Assembly (NCBI RefSeq): GCF_022682495.2
Contig: NC_071398.1
Location: 12,716,934 to 12,780,933 of the forward strand
DNA: 64,000 nt
Reading direction: 5' to 3'
Origin: Desmodus rotundus
Lineage: Eukaryota > Chordata > Mammalia > Chiroptera > Phyllostomidae
A model generated the notes under the pieces. It was not told where the DNA came from and searched no databases. It saw nothing but the letters and a program-made list of their open reading frames with translations. How positions within the stretch are numbered: position 1 is the stretch's first letter; each line of letters opens with the position of its first letter. Below, one piece after another: positions 1 through 12,184 of the stretch. The position numbers and the translations under genes were made by a program.

Positions 1-404
1 TTTACTTCTGAGTGCTCTTAAAAGGTGAGTTTGGCTCTTTTTCTTCATTTCCTCAGCTGTGAGCACTTTCTATTGCTCTTATTTGTTTACAGGTTGGTCT
101 TATCTTCTAGAGCTGAACCGTTTAATAAGGTAGCTATTAGCTACACTTGGCAATGATCGTTAGAACTATGGCGAGCCCAAACTGAGATGTGGGTAATGGA
201 TTTCATAGACTTAGTACGAAAACACGGAATGCAAAATATCGTAATGACTCATATTACTACGTGTTGAAGTGGTACTATTTTGGATAAATTGGGTTAATTA
301 AAATATATTAGACTTAATAGCTGTTTCTTTTTACCTTCCTGGAAATGTTAAAATTACATATATGGCTCCCATGTAAGGCTTGCATGTTATTTCTGTTGGA
401 CACT

Positions 405-520
405 ATTATTCTAGACCCTGAGACCCTCACAGGCAGGGAGTGGGTCCTCTTCCTTCCCATTGTAACCAGTGAGTAGATCTGGAAGCACTTCCAATTGGTT
501 ATTAAATGAATCCATGGATA
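405..520 (+). repeat. Possible L2 LINE 3' end
   Basis: The stretch reads like the end of an L2 element: a 'gcagggagtgggtcct' block followed by 'attaaatgaatcc', matching the order of the L2 tail (gagggcaggga ... aataaatg). The match is short and diverged, so it is tentative. Confidence 0.35.
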
Positions 521-2887
521 AGTTGATTAATTAATACATTATTTATTCTAATTTGTATTCTTCTCCCAAATACAGCTATAATGCTGCAGATTCCATACAT
601 ATGGGAAAAACATTTTCTGTGTCCTGGCTCAGAGCTTCCCAGCTTTGGTCCTCCAGTATTCCTAAATGGGCTGCGCGTGGGGTAAAACATTGAGTCTGTC
701 AGCGTTAGGAACGGTCAGATGGGACATTGCTTCCCATTGCAAGCAGCCTCGTCCGTTTAGTTCAGAGTGTTGTGCAAACATGATCATGTTCTCTATTTAC
801 CATAATGGGCAAATGACTGGAAAATGATGCCTGTACTTTATGTAACGGAGTTGAACTTTTTACATTTAAAAAAAGCTCAAAAATTAATTTAACTGTAAAT
901 TCTGTACTGGAATTTTCTTTCTTTCTTCCTAGTTTTCTTTCTTTCAATCACTAGAATTGATGGGCACTAGTCTGAGGGTTAATCTCACTTTAGAGTGTTA
1001 TAGTTTGAGGATTATTTCAAACTGGTATAAAGTTTCCTTTCATGCCTCTCTGAATCTGGGAGGGCATAAATACTCTTATTTCTCTGGAATATATCACTAC
1101 TCTGGTTTGATTAAATATGTCCTAGGCAATGAAGATTCGATTTATTGGGCACTATTATACAGTAAGTCCAGTGTTAGAACTTTGGACATACCCTTATGCC
1201 AATATAATGGAGTACTATTAGCCTTATTTTACAGTAGCTAAGTTTTGCCCCAAATTGCATTTCGGGGCATTGAATCTCAACCTGTTTGTGTCTAATGCCT
1301 TTACCACATTTTGTATGGTTGCTTCTTAGGGGAAAACAAGTAAACTAAAGGAAAATTAACTACCTTTAAATTTACTAAGACACACATTTTACTGTATTTT
1401 TCTTGTTGATTTTCTTCCCTTTTTATCTTAGTTTCTTACCTTGGAGACTTTGTAAGACAAAGAAACAATTACTTGAACCCAGAGTTTAGTCCTAAATCCT
1501 AAAAAGAAAATGGTCTGCTTGCAAAGGGAACACAGGAAGGAAAGAGAGCAGGGATTACCGAAATCAGAAGCAGAGAGGACCAGCCCTGGACACCCAGGGC
1601 CCTGGGCTCAGAGCCACACTTGCTCATAGTGGAGAAGGAGGCCACAGAACACTGGGCCCAAAACAACCACACCGCACTTTCAGGCAGGGCGCTGTCTCTA
1701 CTGCTAGGCATGATGCTAGATTTGTTATAAGAAATATAGATTTGATCTTTGTCTGCATTCCCTGACAGGGTCCCCAAAACCCTTGGAATGTGCTGATCTA
1801 TGAACATAAGAAGGGTGTTTTTTCTTATAATGAGGTGACTTTTGGACCCCACCTAAAAAGGGGGCCTGGTTGCCCCTAAAGCCAACAACCCTGTGATTAG
1901 ATGGTTGGAACTTTCAGTCATGGAGGAAAGAGCCCTTAACTGGGTGGGTCAGACTCTATCTCCAGGTAACATAGTGTCAGACTTGGGTTGAATTGTAAGA
2001 TTCCCAGCTGGTGTCTGCGAATTGCTTATTGTTGGGGAGAAAACCCCCCCACACACATTGGAATTGGTGTCAAAATCATACTGGGATATGACTGGGAACT
2101 GGTAGGAATACAGACAAGACATCACTGGCAAACACACTTCCTTTACCCCACGAGAGCTTCCATGCATCTCATCGCCTTTTGCACTAACTGCAAAGCCCAC
2201 CCAAGGCCAATCAGGGAGAATGGGCTGGGGGTCACCTTGGAGACCGATGGTTCTGGCGGCTGCTCTCCCACCTAGCAGACTCAGAGCTAGGTAACGGTCC
2301 CCCTAGCTGATGTTCTAGCATAGCTTTGCCACACGCTTGCTCTTTCTCTGGGAGAACAATGTTTTCTGTTTGGAAACAAAGGTATAGAGGGAGGATGGAC
2401 TTTTCTACTCTCAGAAAATGGCGCTTTTCAAGTCACCCGTATCTCTCTTGTGCCCTCTAGCCTGCCCCAAGTGCTTTGCACTCTTTATCAACCTTAATCA
2501 ACATGAGTGACAGAAAACCTGATAATAGCCAAGGGCTGGTGCAGCTGGTGGGGGTGACCTCTTCCCAAATGTCAGGGCTGAGTGAGCTGTATTTACATTT
2601 CTCTGGGCTCCAGCTTTTAAAAGATTTTCATCTTCCACATACGAGGGATGAAAGTGAAAGTTATTTTAGTATCTGTCCAAAATTACATCTCAGGATAGCA
2701 CTGCGAACTCTCTGCACCTCCTGCAAGCTGACAACTGTGTCTGGATGAGCAGCCACCAGTAAAGCAGCTGCCCTGAGCTTTGCATGCCTTCTGCCTCGGA
2801 AACATTGAAACCCATTAAAAAATAAACAAGGACACAAAGGCAGGGATTGAATACTTCAAAGATGCCACAGTGACTGTGCTGTCATAT
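521..2887. other. Unannotated non-coding stretch
   Basis: I see no gene, RNA or recognisable mobile element. Open frames are at most 117 codons, overlap on both strands and show no splice or promoter context. Base composition is ordinary for mammalian intergenic DNA. Confidence 0.5.
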
Positions 2888-3125
2888 AAACCGCGGGTAG
2901 GGTTCCAGGTCAGAAGAATTGGGTCAGACCCCATCATCTCCCCCCCACTGGTTACCTTGGGGAAGCCCCCCCTAATCTCTCTGAGGACATTTCCTGGTGG
3001 ATAGAAAAGAAAAAATGATACATTGTTTCAGTGAGAACTGAATGATAAAGCGGATGAATGGATGGATGTGAGCCACAGTACCTAGCACAGTTCTGGGCAC
3101 ATGTTAAGTACTTTAGAAACCTTAA
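2888..3125 (+). repeat. MIR SINE, sense
   Basis: Contains the MIR core order: 'gttaccttggggaag', then a diverged 'cctctctgagg' block, then the tail 'gtacctagcacagttctggg'. Heavily mutated, as expected for an ancient mammalian SINE. Confidence 0.6.
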
Positions 3126-3429
3126 CTTTCTCCTACTCCCTCCTTTTCTCCTTCCCTTAATTGGGACCTTCTCACTAGAAAAAAGAAAAACTATCTGGAA
3201 AAAAACAGTTCACTTCAGCATGTTCAAGCCAAAGTATGATTAAGTAATGTGCTCTGTTCGGCTACTGTGATTTAATACTTAGCCTCTCAACGTGAGGCGC
3301 TTGGCCCAGCAGCCCTGCCGCTTATTAGGCATAACCGAACCTCAGGCCTGACTCCAGCCCTGCTCCCCCAGAATCAGCATTTAGACAAGACCCCGCCTGA
3401 TTCCTGTGCATGTGGATGTCTGAGAAGCA

Positions 3430-3560
3430 TATTAATGGAAAGGGCACTCATTTAGGCATTAGAGATTGGACTTCTAGTTTGTATTTTTCTTACAGACAAG
3501 CAAAGACTCTAAATTTTATGGTTCTCTTTCCTGCTCTGTAAAAGGAGTATGTTTTCATCT
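3430..3560 (+). repeat. MIR SINE fragment, sense
   Basis: A diverged 'ttctctttcctgctctgtaaaa' type block follows a 'gcattagagattggacttc' segment in MIR order. Only the middle of the element is visible. Confidence 0.4.
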
Positions 3561-5295
3561 GTTGCTGGAAAGGTCAGGTATGATCTGAAAGAAGAGAAGC
3601 AAATTCTGGCCTTCACTGTGTCCTACAAATAATACGCATGTAATGCTTTGGGGATGCAAGTGACTTCCGATGGAACTGCAGAAACTGAGCCGAACGCGCA
3701 CGCAGACACGTTGCCAAGCTCTGCGTCACCTGAGCCCGATGAGGCGGCGGCACACCTCACTCCCCTAGACACTTCCTGTAACATTGATCACTTTGCAGAT
3801 GTGTCTCCTATTTTTCTGCCCAGGAGAAATGTCTTTGCAATTCTGTGATGCTGCCTTTTATCCACTGCTGGACGGGCAGAGAGGCCGAGGAAGGAGCGCT
3901 GAGTCCGGCCGGTGCAGCAGACCCAGGGTTGAGTCCGTATCCAAGTGGTGTAGTGGGGGCCCGTTTGCAAACACCAGTACAGTCTGAGGCAGGGTGTTAC
4001 TGTGGAGGACACTTTTGGAAATGGGTTCCCAGAGGACAGACTTTTATCATCTTAGGATCTGAGATGCCGCCTTGCTTCTCCTCTTTCCCTATGCAATTCA
4101 CTCTCATTCTTCCTTCTTTCAAGGGTTTACATTTTATACTTCTTCCTGTGGTCAAAATAGCTGCGCTCCTCCTACTGTGGAGATGTTTCATCATTAAAAA
4201 TTACATTAAACAGTCTACCATCCTCAGAGAAGACTTAATTTGCACTTTCTGCTGCAGTCAGCATGGTCGGGGCTCACTCTTTCCATGAACTTGGAATCTA
4301 TTTAAAGCGATTTCCATAAACTTGGAGTCATTTGATACCTTTTCATGGTCTTGCTAACCAACTAACTACCTATTTTTAAGAGCCAATAAAGTTGACCTGG
4401 TTTTGGCTAAATGAGAGAAACACACTTTAAATTCTGCAGAACCAAGAAATTATAGAAACAGAGTTTATTGGGTGAAAGCAATAAAATTGCAAAGTGCAAA
4501 TATTTAGGAGTGTTAGACTACTGATGTTGGATTTTGAACTTGAGGGAGAGGGTGCGAGCAGAAGCTCCCCCAGGCAACCTTCACAGTTGCTTTTAAACCA
4601 AACCCATTTTTTTTTCAAAGGAAAACATCATATTATTACTCATGTTACTCTGCTGTTTGTTAAAGGAACATCTACTCAGTAGAGAAAACACCTAAAAGCC
4701 ATGAAGAAAGAAAAAAAAAAAACCTCTCTTTAATTAGAAACAACATTCCTATCTCTCACATGTTTCTGTTGTATATCTGTACTTTGAATATCGTAGACCC
4801 TCCTGCTCGTTACAGATTTTCATTTATGGAGACAAAAATAAAGAACTTGGTGAAAATTGCAGTATCACACCCATAGGACCCTTCCTGAGTTACCCAGGGG
4901 CCACTTAGTGTGAGTGGATAGCCTGATTGATTTCCACACTCGAGAGGGAAATGCCCTGGAATTTCTTCATGCTGCTGATTCCACCACTGTGGGCGGTCCT
5001 CCTTACGAAACCCTGTGGGGTAGGTGACAGGAAGGATTCTCTGAAAGAGGGAAATGGGGATTGACTTTAGAGGAGATGGCCAGGGACATTTATCTTACAG
5101 GTAGTAGATGATAACTGAGACCTGAAAGATGACTCAGAGTTTGCCCCCAAAATGCAGACTCTTGACCACCATGGAAGGAACATTCCTCTCGCATCTTTCA
5201 ACCAAGCAAAGGCAGACCTGAACATACCCCACTCCCTCTTGAGAAGGGTGCCGGGGTAACTGGGGCTCAGAAGTCAGGTCCTGCCTTCTAGGAGA
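3561..5295. other. Unannotated non-coding stretch
   Basis: No gene or recognisable repeat. The 147-codon frame at 3845-4288 has an in-frame Met but no splice, promoter or polyadenylation context and overlaps open frames on the other strand, so I do not call it. Confidence 0.5.
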
Positions 5296-5571
5296 CTGGG
5301 TCTCAACTTTGACTGCCAGGGAACTTTAAAATATTGACATCTGGCCTCATGCCCTTGTCAATTATATCAGAAAACCTGGTAAGAAGGGACTGGGCATCAG
5401 CTTTTATTTTCTTTTTAAAAAAAAAAATTTATTGTTATTCAGTTACAGTTGTCTGCATTTTCTCCCCATCCCTCCACCTCACCCCAGCTGAACCCACCTC
5501 CCTCCCCCAGCATCAGCGTTTTTCAAAGTTCTCCAGATAAAGCTAAAATGATGGAGAATTGAGAAGCACTT
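5296..5571 (+). mobile_element. MER5-type hAT DNA transposon, split by an L1
   Basis: The left part begins 'gggtctcaactttgac' and the right part ends 'gagaattgagaagcac', matching the inverted ends of non-autonomous MER5/Charlie elements (terminal motif near 'ggttctcaa'). The body continues across the L1 at 5408-5509. No transposase is encoded, as is normal for the family. Confidence 0.55.
5408..5509 (-). mobile_element. 5'-truncated L1 3' end inserted in MER5
   Basis: Antisense L1 tail: a T-rich stretch followed by 'tttattgttattcagttac' and a C-rich 'ctccccatccctccacctc' run, a form repeated at 53867. It is flanked by near-identical copies of 'gcatcagc' plus T-rich bases (5394-5407 and 5510-5523), interpreted as target-site duplications. 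About 100 bp, so extremely 5' truncated. Confidence 0.65.
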
Positions 5572-5814
5572 CCACAGAAATTCTCCTGCCTGTTCAGCCT
5601 TAAGACAGTAAACAAATCTATGAGTAAAGAGTTATCTATGGAATAATAGATATGGGCATGGGGTTCTGTGAGGAGAAAGTAAAAGAACAGTTTCCTCCTC
5701 CAAGTCCCTGCATTGTAAAGAAGATGAAATTAAGGCCGTGGTAGAGTAAATGAACTTGGATGAGGCCTTTCAAAATTAAGATCATCTACATTATTTGTGC
5801 TCTTTTCTCTCATT

Positions 5815-5848
<34 letters not shown>
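5815..5848 (+). repeat. (ATC)n microsatellite
   Basis: Eleven uninterrupted ATC units plus one base. It produces serine- or isoleucine-run open frames that are artefacts. Confidence 0.95.
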
Positions 5849-6309
5849 CGTCAAAGCCAAAGACAGGCACGTCCCCTTCTAATAGCCAAGAAACACGTAA
5901 GAGCTGCTGTTCAGATTTTTGTGAAATTCACATTGGTGAATCCTCATCTCATGAAGGTTTTGCCCCCAAAAGCTCCTATTATGCAAGTAACACTTGGACA
6001 ACACTCAAAGAGATAGGAGGAAAAAACGCACAGTATTATCCTAACTTACTCACTTTGGCATATTGCATTTGAGCCCTTCTCCATACCCATGAACATTTTG
6101 CATAGTTACTTTTATAATGTGCAGAGGGTTTTGATTTTTTCTGCCTACAGTATGTAGTGAATATTTTCAGCCTGGCCATGTCCTTTGCTATGGCAGCCAC
6201 AGGAAGCTAATACGCCTGTTAAAGGGTTTGCATTTTATCATGAGTGCAGTAAGCAACCGCCAACATGCTTAAAGTCAGACAGAACTCTGGATGGAAAGCT
6301 AGTGTGCCG
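5849..6309. other. Unannotated non-coding stretch
   Basis: No gene, RNA or recognisable repeat seen. Confidence 0.45.
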
Positions 6310-6800
6310 ACCAACTACGGGCGTGGTGCTGTGCAGGGCTCTAAGAACAGGGAACAAAGCAGATTCTGCACTCAAGACATTTGGAATTAATTGGAGGGAT
6401 TAACAAGGAAAAAGAGCAAATGAATTATCACCAACTGTGGACACAGCAAAGAAGGAATGGAGAAGGGTGGGAGTGGGAAGTGATGACTTGCTGTAGTCCT
6501 GGTGTTGGAGGGTCCTTGCTGAAGGGAAGACAGGTGTGACAAGACCTCCAGGTAAGAAGAAGCCAGTCTGGGGAGCAAGGAAAGCATGGCATTCCTGGCA
6601 AAGGGAACAGCATGTTCAGAGGAGGCCTGGATGCTGGAAAGAGATTAGAAAGAGTACAGAGTGGCCAGGGCCTTGTGAGAGAGGGGGACTGGCACAAAAT
6701 ATGGCTGCAGACCAGGGAGGGCCGCAGCGCTGGGCCATGACTGAGAATGCAGAATTTATTCTAGATATAATAAGAACCCAGTGGAGCCCATGACTCAGAA
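6310..6800 (-). repeat. L2 LINE, antisense
   Basis: Reads as the reverse of the L2 3' region: 'gtggtgctgtgcagggctct', then 'gaacaaagcagattctgcac', then a block with 'ggcattcctggcaaaggga' and 'ggccagggccttgtgag'. The order of these landmarks is the same in the antisense L2 copies at 29440 and 57085. Confidence 0.5.
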
Positions 6801-7984
6801 GAATAACGGTGCAGTTTGTGTTTATGAGGCTCCCACTGTCTTCCGGGTACAGAAGACAGAGTCCAAATTAGGAAGAGTCCGAATGGGGTGGCGAGAGACT
6901 ACGATGCTACTGTGGTTTTCCACACAAAGCTGATGTGGCTCCGACGGAGGTGATGGAAGTAGGTGTGGAGAAAGCTGGTCAGAGCCATCTTGTATTTGGA
7001 AGCAGAATTCACAGTATTTAAGAATGTAAGCCATAGGTCAGGTGAAATAGGATAATGATTAATTGGTCTTACCAAGTAGTTTTTCAATTACACTGAAACC
7101 ATCACATTGAAAGTATAGATGCTTCACAGTAACATTGTCCTTATTGTTTATTAATACATATAGGTTATGCATGTAATGGCTTTATTATACATTTCTCTAA
7201 GTATCTGAACAGAACAGACCTGTTAAACCTCAATGTATTTCCTCTCACGTGAATTTTACTATCCCTTTCTATTTCTGTGGCGGGTTTGAGGGATTTGATC
7301 TTTTTATCAAGTTCTATAAGATAGAAGATGCTCATCGGAGAGAAAAGTCATTATATCAGTTATATTGGGTGTCAAACTCTTTTATTGCTTGGAATTTTTT
7401 ATTTTACTATATTTCAAAAGTGTACAGTATCGAATTTATTTCTTCCTTTCTCATTTTCCCTATTGATTGAAAGCTTAGGAAGTTGTGCTTCATGAGATCT
7501 GACTATTTTTTTTAATTTTATTATATACATAGGCACCTATATGCATATGTACATACATATACCAAATATTGTACAAATAATATACAAATGCAATTATTGT
7601 TTGTTTTTACATGTGCCGTAAGCTGTGAGAATCAATTAATTTTTGTTCTTCAATAAGTGACCCGTTTTTCCTGCATCATTGGTTAAATGACTGTGCTCTT
7701 CCCCATTCCGACGGAATCCTACTCCACCACGCATTAGGTTCCACGCATGCCATCAGCGATTTTCCCTGGACTTCTGTCCTTGTCACCTGAATCTCAGTGT
7801 TTATGGAAGGGGGAAGCACAGTGGGTATTGCTATCGGCAAAGACTTTCCGCTGGAGATTTTTATCAAAATGACATTCGATCAGCATGCTTGTTGATCTTC
7901 CGAAAGAACAAGCTTCTTGAATGTTTGGTTAGTATTTAGTTAAATGTATACATATTTGAAAATTACATGTATGTATTTATTTCA
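6801..7984. other. Unannotated AT-rich stretch
   Basis: No gene or named repeat. The region around 7500-7600 is AT-rich with repeated 'catata' motifs. Confidence 0.45.
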
Positions 7985-8125
7985 TAAATGCATATGAAGG
8001 ATCACAAATTTTGAACTCGGTGTGGGCCCACCTGGATTTCTCCCATTGGGTCCCCAGCACTCAGCCTAGAATATGGCACCTATTAAGTGCTCAAAAATAT
8101 TTTACGAGTAAAGAAATAAACCGAT
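7985..8125 (+). repeat. L2 LINE 3' end, sense
   Basis: Contains 'gggtccccagcactcagcct' and 'atggcacctattaagtgctc', the terminal L2 landmarks in the correct order, followed by A-rich sequence. Confidence 0.45.
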
Positions 8126-9327
8126 ACATTTCAGTAAACCACATTTATACCTCAGAATTAAACTGGAAAAGCAATCTGTACATTGTTCAGTTTTCTCATT
8201 CAGAAACATAGATCATTTCTGTTTTATGCAGGGCTTCTTTTATATATTTTATTCACAAATGCAGATGATAAATATTTTGTGTTACGTTTACTGTCAAAGT
8301 ACTTTGTCGTCAGTATTGAAAATGAGACATAACTTTTTGTTTTTATCATCTAACAGATTGCTGCTCTTTACAGAGAAGCAGTTGATTGTATTTATATTTT
8401 AGTCAGCCAGAATAATAAACATTTACTGATTCAAGTGACATTTGACTGAAACCTAAGGTAGCTTTTATTACAAGATACACCATTGATTTATTAACAATTT
8501 AAAAGATAACCATATTAAATTGACACATGATAGTAAGTCTCATTTCAATTTTAGATTTTTTTAAAAACTTAGACCTGCTGTTGATGTTCTTCAGTAGTTT
8601 CTTTTTTTTTTTTAATTTAATCTTTATTGTACTTTTTTCCCATTAGTTTCTATTGAATTATTTGGACTGAGCATTAGTCACACATGACATTGTCCTTTCT
8701 TACTCTATTCTTGTCATATTTTAGGATACCAAAATTTCAAAAACTGTGTTAATAAGCACATTGTTTTTCCTCCTTACAAATGACCAAAAAAAATGCTAAT
8801 TTTTCATTTAGTAATTATTTTGAGTCCCTGCCGGGAAGGGGACTTCTTATCCTGTGCTCAGAGAAGCTGCCGCCTTCACGACAGGCACGCCCCCCCCCCC
8901 CCGCACCCAGCTCTGCTGTCACGCTCAGCAAATGCTCCCCAGCTCTGGGCAGGGACAAGTGACCGTGCAGCCCGTGTCCAAACCTGTCTTCAGTAAAGAT
9001 GTAAGAACGCTGCAAATATGTCTGCAATGTTTTCATAACGGCTCAGAAGACCCCTTCCCAAAGATACAAATTAGGAAGTGTGCGAACCCTGCCTAGTGTA
9101 CCCCAGATTTTCAGGGAGAGCATCTCTGCTCATGCAAAAGCCTCGCCTGGCTGCAAAGCTCACCAGAGTTATATGAGGAGAGAGAAGACACGTCTCATCT
9201 TCAGGAATATCAACTCAGAACTCTGAATTCATTTTTCATTTGTTTTTTCTCTCACATAATGTTCTATCGGGAGTATTTGGAAAAAATCGTTTCTCTTGAG
9301 AAAATATCACTCACTGACATTTAGAAA
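8126..9327. other. Non-coding stretch with poly-T and poly-C tracts
   Basis: No gene. A T-rich run with 'aatttaatctttattgta' at 8598-8640 may be a minimal antisense L1 tail, but it is too short to call. A pure C run lies near 8889-8902 inside a locally GC-rich segment (8820-8970). Confidence 0.4.
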
Positions 9328-9412
9328 TATTATAGCATTGTGCACCTGAAACCCATATAATTGTATTGACCAATGTCACCCCAATAAATTCAACAAAAAT
9401 TTAAAACAAGAA
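9328..9412 (+). mobile_element. Very short L1 3' end, sense
   Basis: Shares the motif series 'cacctgaaacc', 'atataatt', 'accaatgtcacccc' and 'aataaattca' with the end of the L1 at 17207-17696, followed by an A-rich tail. About 85 bp, so a severely 5'-truncated insertion. Confidence 0.65.
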
Positions 9413-9639
9413 ATAATACCATTTCTAGTTATGAACCATCCTTTGCATTGCCTCTGTTTTAACGAGAGAGAGAGAAAGGCCGAGGGAAGGGAGTAGCAAG
9501 GAATGTTCAGAACAAGGGGCTGAGGGGACAGAAAGAGTTTACTCTTGAAACATAGCATGGGCCTGCTCAACTGCTACTGAGGAGAAATACCAGGTGTGGG
9601 ATGCTTACAGCATAGTGGCGCGGTGCTGAGCGCCTGTGG

Positions 9640-9812
9640 GTTTGTTCACTAAATCCTTTCCCAGATGCGGTAGGTATAAAGGTCCCTCTTTTTCAGATGT
9701 GGAAACTAGGACACACGTTCGGGAACTAGCTCAAGATGACACAGAGAATAGAAGGCAAAGACGAGAATTCATATGCAGGTCCCCGGGTCCTGCAAATCAC
9801 ACTTTAAATCAT
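9640..9812 (-). repeat. MIR SINE, antisense
   Basis: Contains 'cagatgtggaaactaggaca', a diverged 'gctcaagatgacacag' and 'agaattcatatgcaggtc', the antisense MIR core in order. Confidence 0.6.
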
Positions 9813-10149
9813 TATGTTTCCTACTGACTCAGATTCACCCAAAGTCGTCAGGCTGCAGGGCTGGTCAGAGCCTGCGTGGACATGCCAGCCTGAAAGGTGC
9901 GAGGGTCCGCACACCCCTTCTGTGCCTTCACCCTTGGTTCAGCTTAGTGTTCGCCGGACTTGCGGGCTCCAGTGGGTCTTGCTCACTCTTAATAAGAAAG
10001 TGGGGCTGGGGCGGTAACTTTGAGTTTGGTTTGGGTAGAATTTTCCTTCTGTCGGTGTTGAACAGCCAGCTATCCGTGCCCTGGCATACAAAGTGTGGTT
10101 CTGTTCTTTTCAGACGTCTGAGGCATGATTAATTGGTCTTTTCTCTGTC

Positions 10150-10345
10150 AGACCCTCTTCAGAGAGGCAGTGGGGCACAGAGGTCACTGCAGTGAACTTA
10201 CAGTCCGCGGAGCTGACATAGCAATAGTTAGTAAAAGGGGTGATAACATATACATCCCCAGCCTGTTGTGGAACAACGCAGTAATGTTCATAAACACCCC
10301 GGTAAATTGCCTGGCACGTAGTAGGACCTTTGTAAACGTTCTCCT
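10150..10345 (+). repeat. Possible MIR SINE, sense
   Basis: Ends in 'attgcctggcacgtagtagg', the MIR/L2 tail motif. The upstream part is too diverged to decide between MIR and L2. Confidence 0.3.
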
Positions 10346-10849
10346 TTTTTTTGTTGTGAAAGCAGGATGATGATTATTATACACAGTCGTAGAGAATAGA
10401 AATGAAGTGGTGCCATTGAACACTATTTTCAATTTTTTAAAAATCTCCTTCGGAAGGGAGCACAGAACATTTCTGCGTTTGCAGTAGAGCAGAAAACAAG
10501 GCAATTATGGATATTAAGAATCAACTGCAACCACAGTCAGAGATGACGAATTACAGCACAGGTCTCCTGAAAGGAAGAGTGAGAAGGAGGTTTGGGTCAG
10601 GGCTTGAACAGATTGGGAGAGACGGGAGAGAATATGAAAACTGTCCTGTGGTTCCTCCAGCAGGATAATTTAATGTGGGGAAGAGGACAGAGAAGTAATA
10701 CAAAGTTTCCTGAAACAGACGGTGGAAAAGTTAATGGATAATCTAAGGGAATATTTTAGCATCGACACTGCTGTTATCGTCGTCAGCATCAGCATGAATT
10801 GTCAATTGATTTTTTTCCAAATATATAAAACTACGCAAATGACAATTAG

Positions 10850-10975
10850 CAAGTACTTTCTGTGTGTTAGACACTGCTAACCTGTCTATTTAATCTTCAC
10901 GGAACCATGTAAAGTATGTATGATTCACATGCTGTAGAGAAATGAGTCTCAAAATGAGTGCTCATCTTCATGAGC
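10850..10975 (-). repeat. MIR SINE fragment, antisense
   Basis: 'gtgtgttagacactgctaa' followed by 'atttaatcttcacggaacc' and 'tagagaaatgagtctcaaa' matches the antisense MIR order. Confidence 0.45.
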
Positions 10976-11014
10976 TTGCAGTTGAAATGTGAAAGGCATG
11001 GAGAGCATTTGATG

Positions 11015-11225
11015 TATATTGAGAAGCTAGCATGTTAATTGTGTATGCATCGTTTCACGTGATCATCAAAACAACCCACGATTCAGTCGGCATCACATCC
11101 ATTTTACACATTAGGAAATTGACTGTCATCGAGTTTGAGAAACTTGCCCAAAATCACAGTGATAAATGGCAAAGGAATCAAATCCTTGTTTGTCTGATGC
11201 TGCCAAGCCACTGCATGAGAAACCA
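11015..11225 (-). repeat. MIR SINE, antisense
   Basis: Has 'cattttacacattaggaaat', 'gaaacttgcccaaaatcaca' and 'aaatggcaaaggaatcaaat', a nearly complete antisense MIR core. Confidence 0.65.
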
Positions 11226-11269
11226 GGCCAGTAGACAGATATGCTTATTTTAAGACTGCCAGTCCCAGG

Positions 11270-11625
11270 GAAAAAAATCAATGATCAAAGCCGTGCCTAA
11301 TGGGCCAGTCCTTTCCTTTCCACAAAGCCTGAATTTATTCATTTATGGTCATTAGTCGTACATAATCATGGCCAACCTGCCAGGTAAACAGCTAATTATT
11401 TTGGCTGTATTATAAGCAAATAAACTTGCCTGTCTGCAACATGACAAATGAGACCTGATCAGCAGAGAAACAATTGTTCCAGGGTTGTAAACTCCCAGGA
11501 GTCTAATGAACAATGGCTTGCTGAATGAGCAATTGCAGAACAGAGGATTACATTAGTGTGGTTTCTTTAGAAATTTCTAAAGCGATTCATTGGCTTCAAT
11601 GCCTTTGCAATAAAGAACTTGGGCA
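11270..11625. other. Candidate conserved non-coding element
   Basis: A repeat-free block bounded by MIR relics. It is dense in homeodomain-type TAAT/ATTA cores (for example 'cagctaattatttt', 'gattacattag', 'ggtcattag'), with 'aacaatgg' and 'aacaattg' SOX-like words and no run of low complexity. This composition is typical of deeply conserved developmental enhancers. Conservation cannot be tested from one sequence, so this is an inference from composition only. Confidence 0.3.
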
Positions 11626-11894
11626 TTGCGGGTTGGGCGGCTGAGGACACCCTCAGAGGATGCCCATGCCCTCAGGACAACTGTCAAAGACAGGACAGAG
11701 AATGTTCCTTGGATGAAGCCCACCATCACACTCCACCTCCAGGACTATGTGATTCCCCGGAACCTGTATCCTGAACCTGGGATCTTAGCAAGGGTGACTC
11801 CGCCTGGACTAAGCCAAAAGCTTTCTTAGCAGGCACATAGCATGTGCTTGCACTTTGTGAATGTCTAGAGCACTCAGGCCACCAATGAGCTTGT

Positions 11895-12090
11895 GGAAGC
11901 ACCAGGCAGTGTGACTCTTGCCGAAAGGATGAACTTCGGCCTCAAGATCTGACTTCAATCCTGTCTCTTTCACTGACTAGCTCTGTGCTTTTAGACAACT
12001 CCTTTCCACTTCAGGCATCTTTTCTCTAAAATGGGGCAACAATTTTGCACTTTCTCTCTTTGCAAGTATTAACGAAAATAATGACAAAGC
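11895..12090 (+). repeat. MIR SINE, sense
   Basis: 'tctgacttcaatcctgtctc', 'tgactagctctgtgctttta' and 'catcttttctctaaaatggg' follow the MIR order of exon-like landmarks (description, 'tgtgacc' block, 'ctgtaaaatggg'). Confidence 0.5.
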
Positions 12091-12120
12091 ACGCAGCTGA
12101 ACTAACAAACTGATGACTGC

Positions 12121-12122
<2 letters not shown>

Positions 12123-12184
<62 letters not shown>
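12123..12184 (+). repeat. Composite (TG)n(GA)n microsatellite
   Basis: About 18 TG units run directly into about 13 GA units. Such a junction can adopt Z-form and triplex-like structures and is usually length-polymorphic. Confidence 0.97.

Noticed and set aside
5795..6072. Ser- or Ile-run protein
   Set aside because: It is a translation of the (ATC)n microsatellite.
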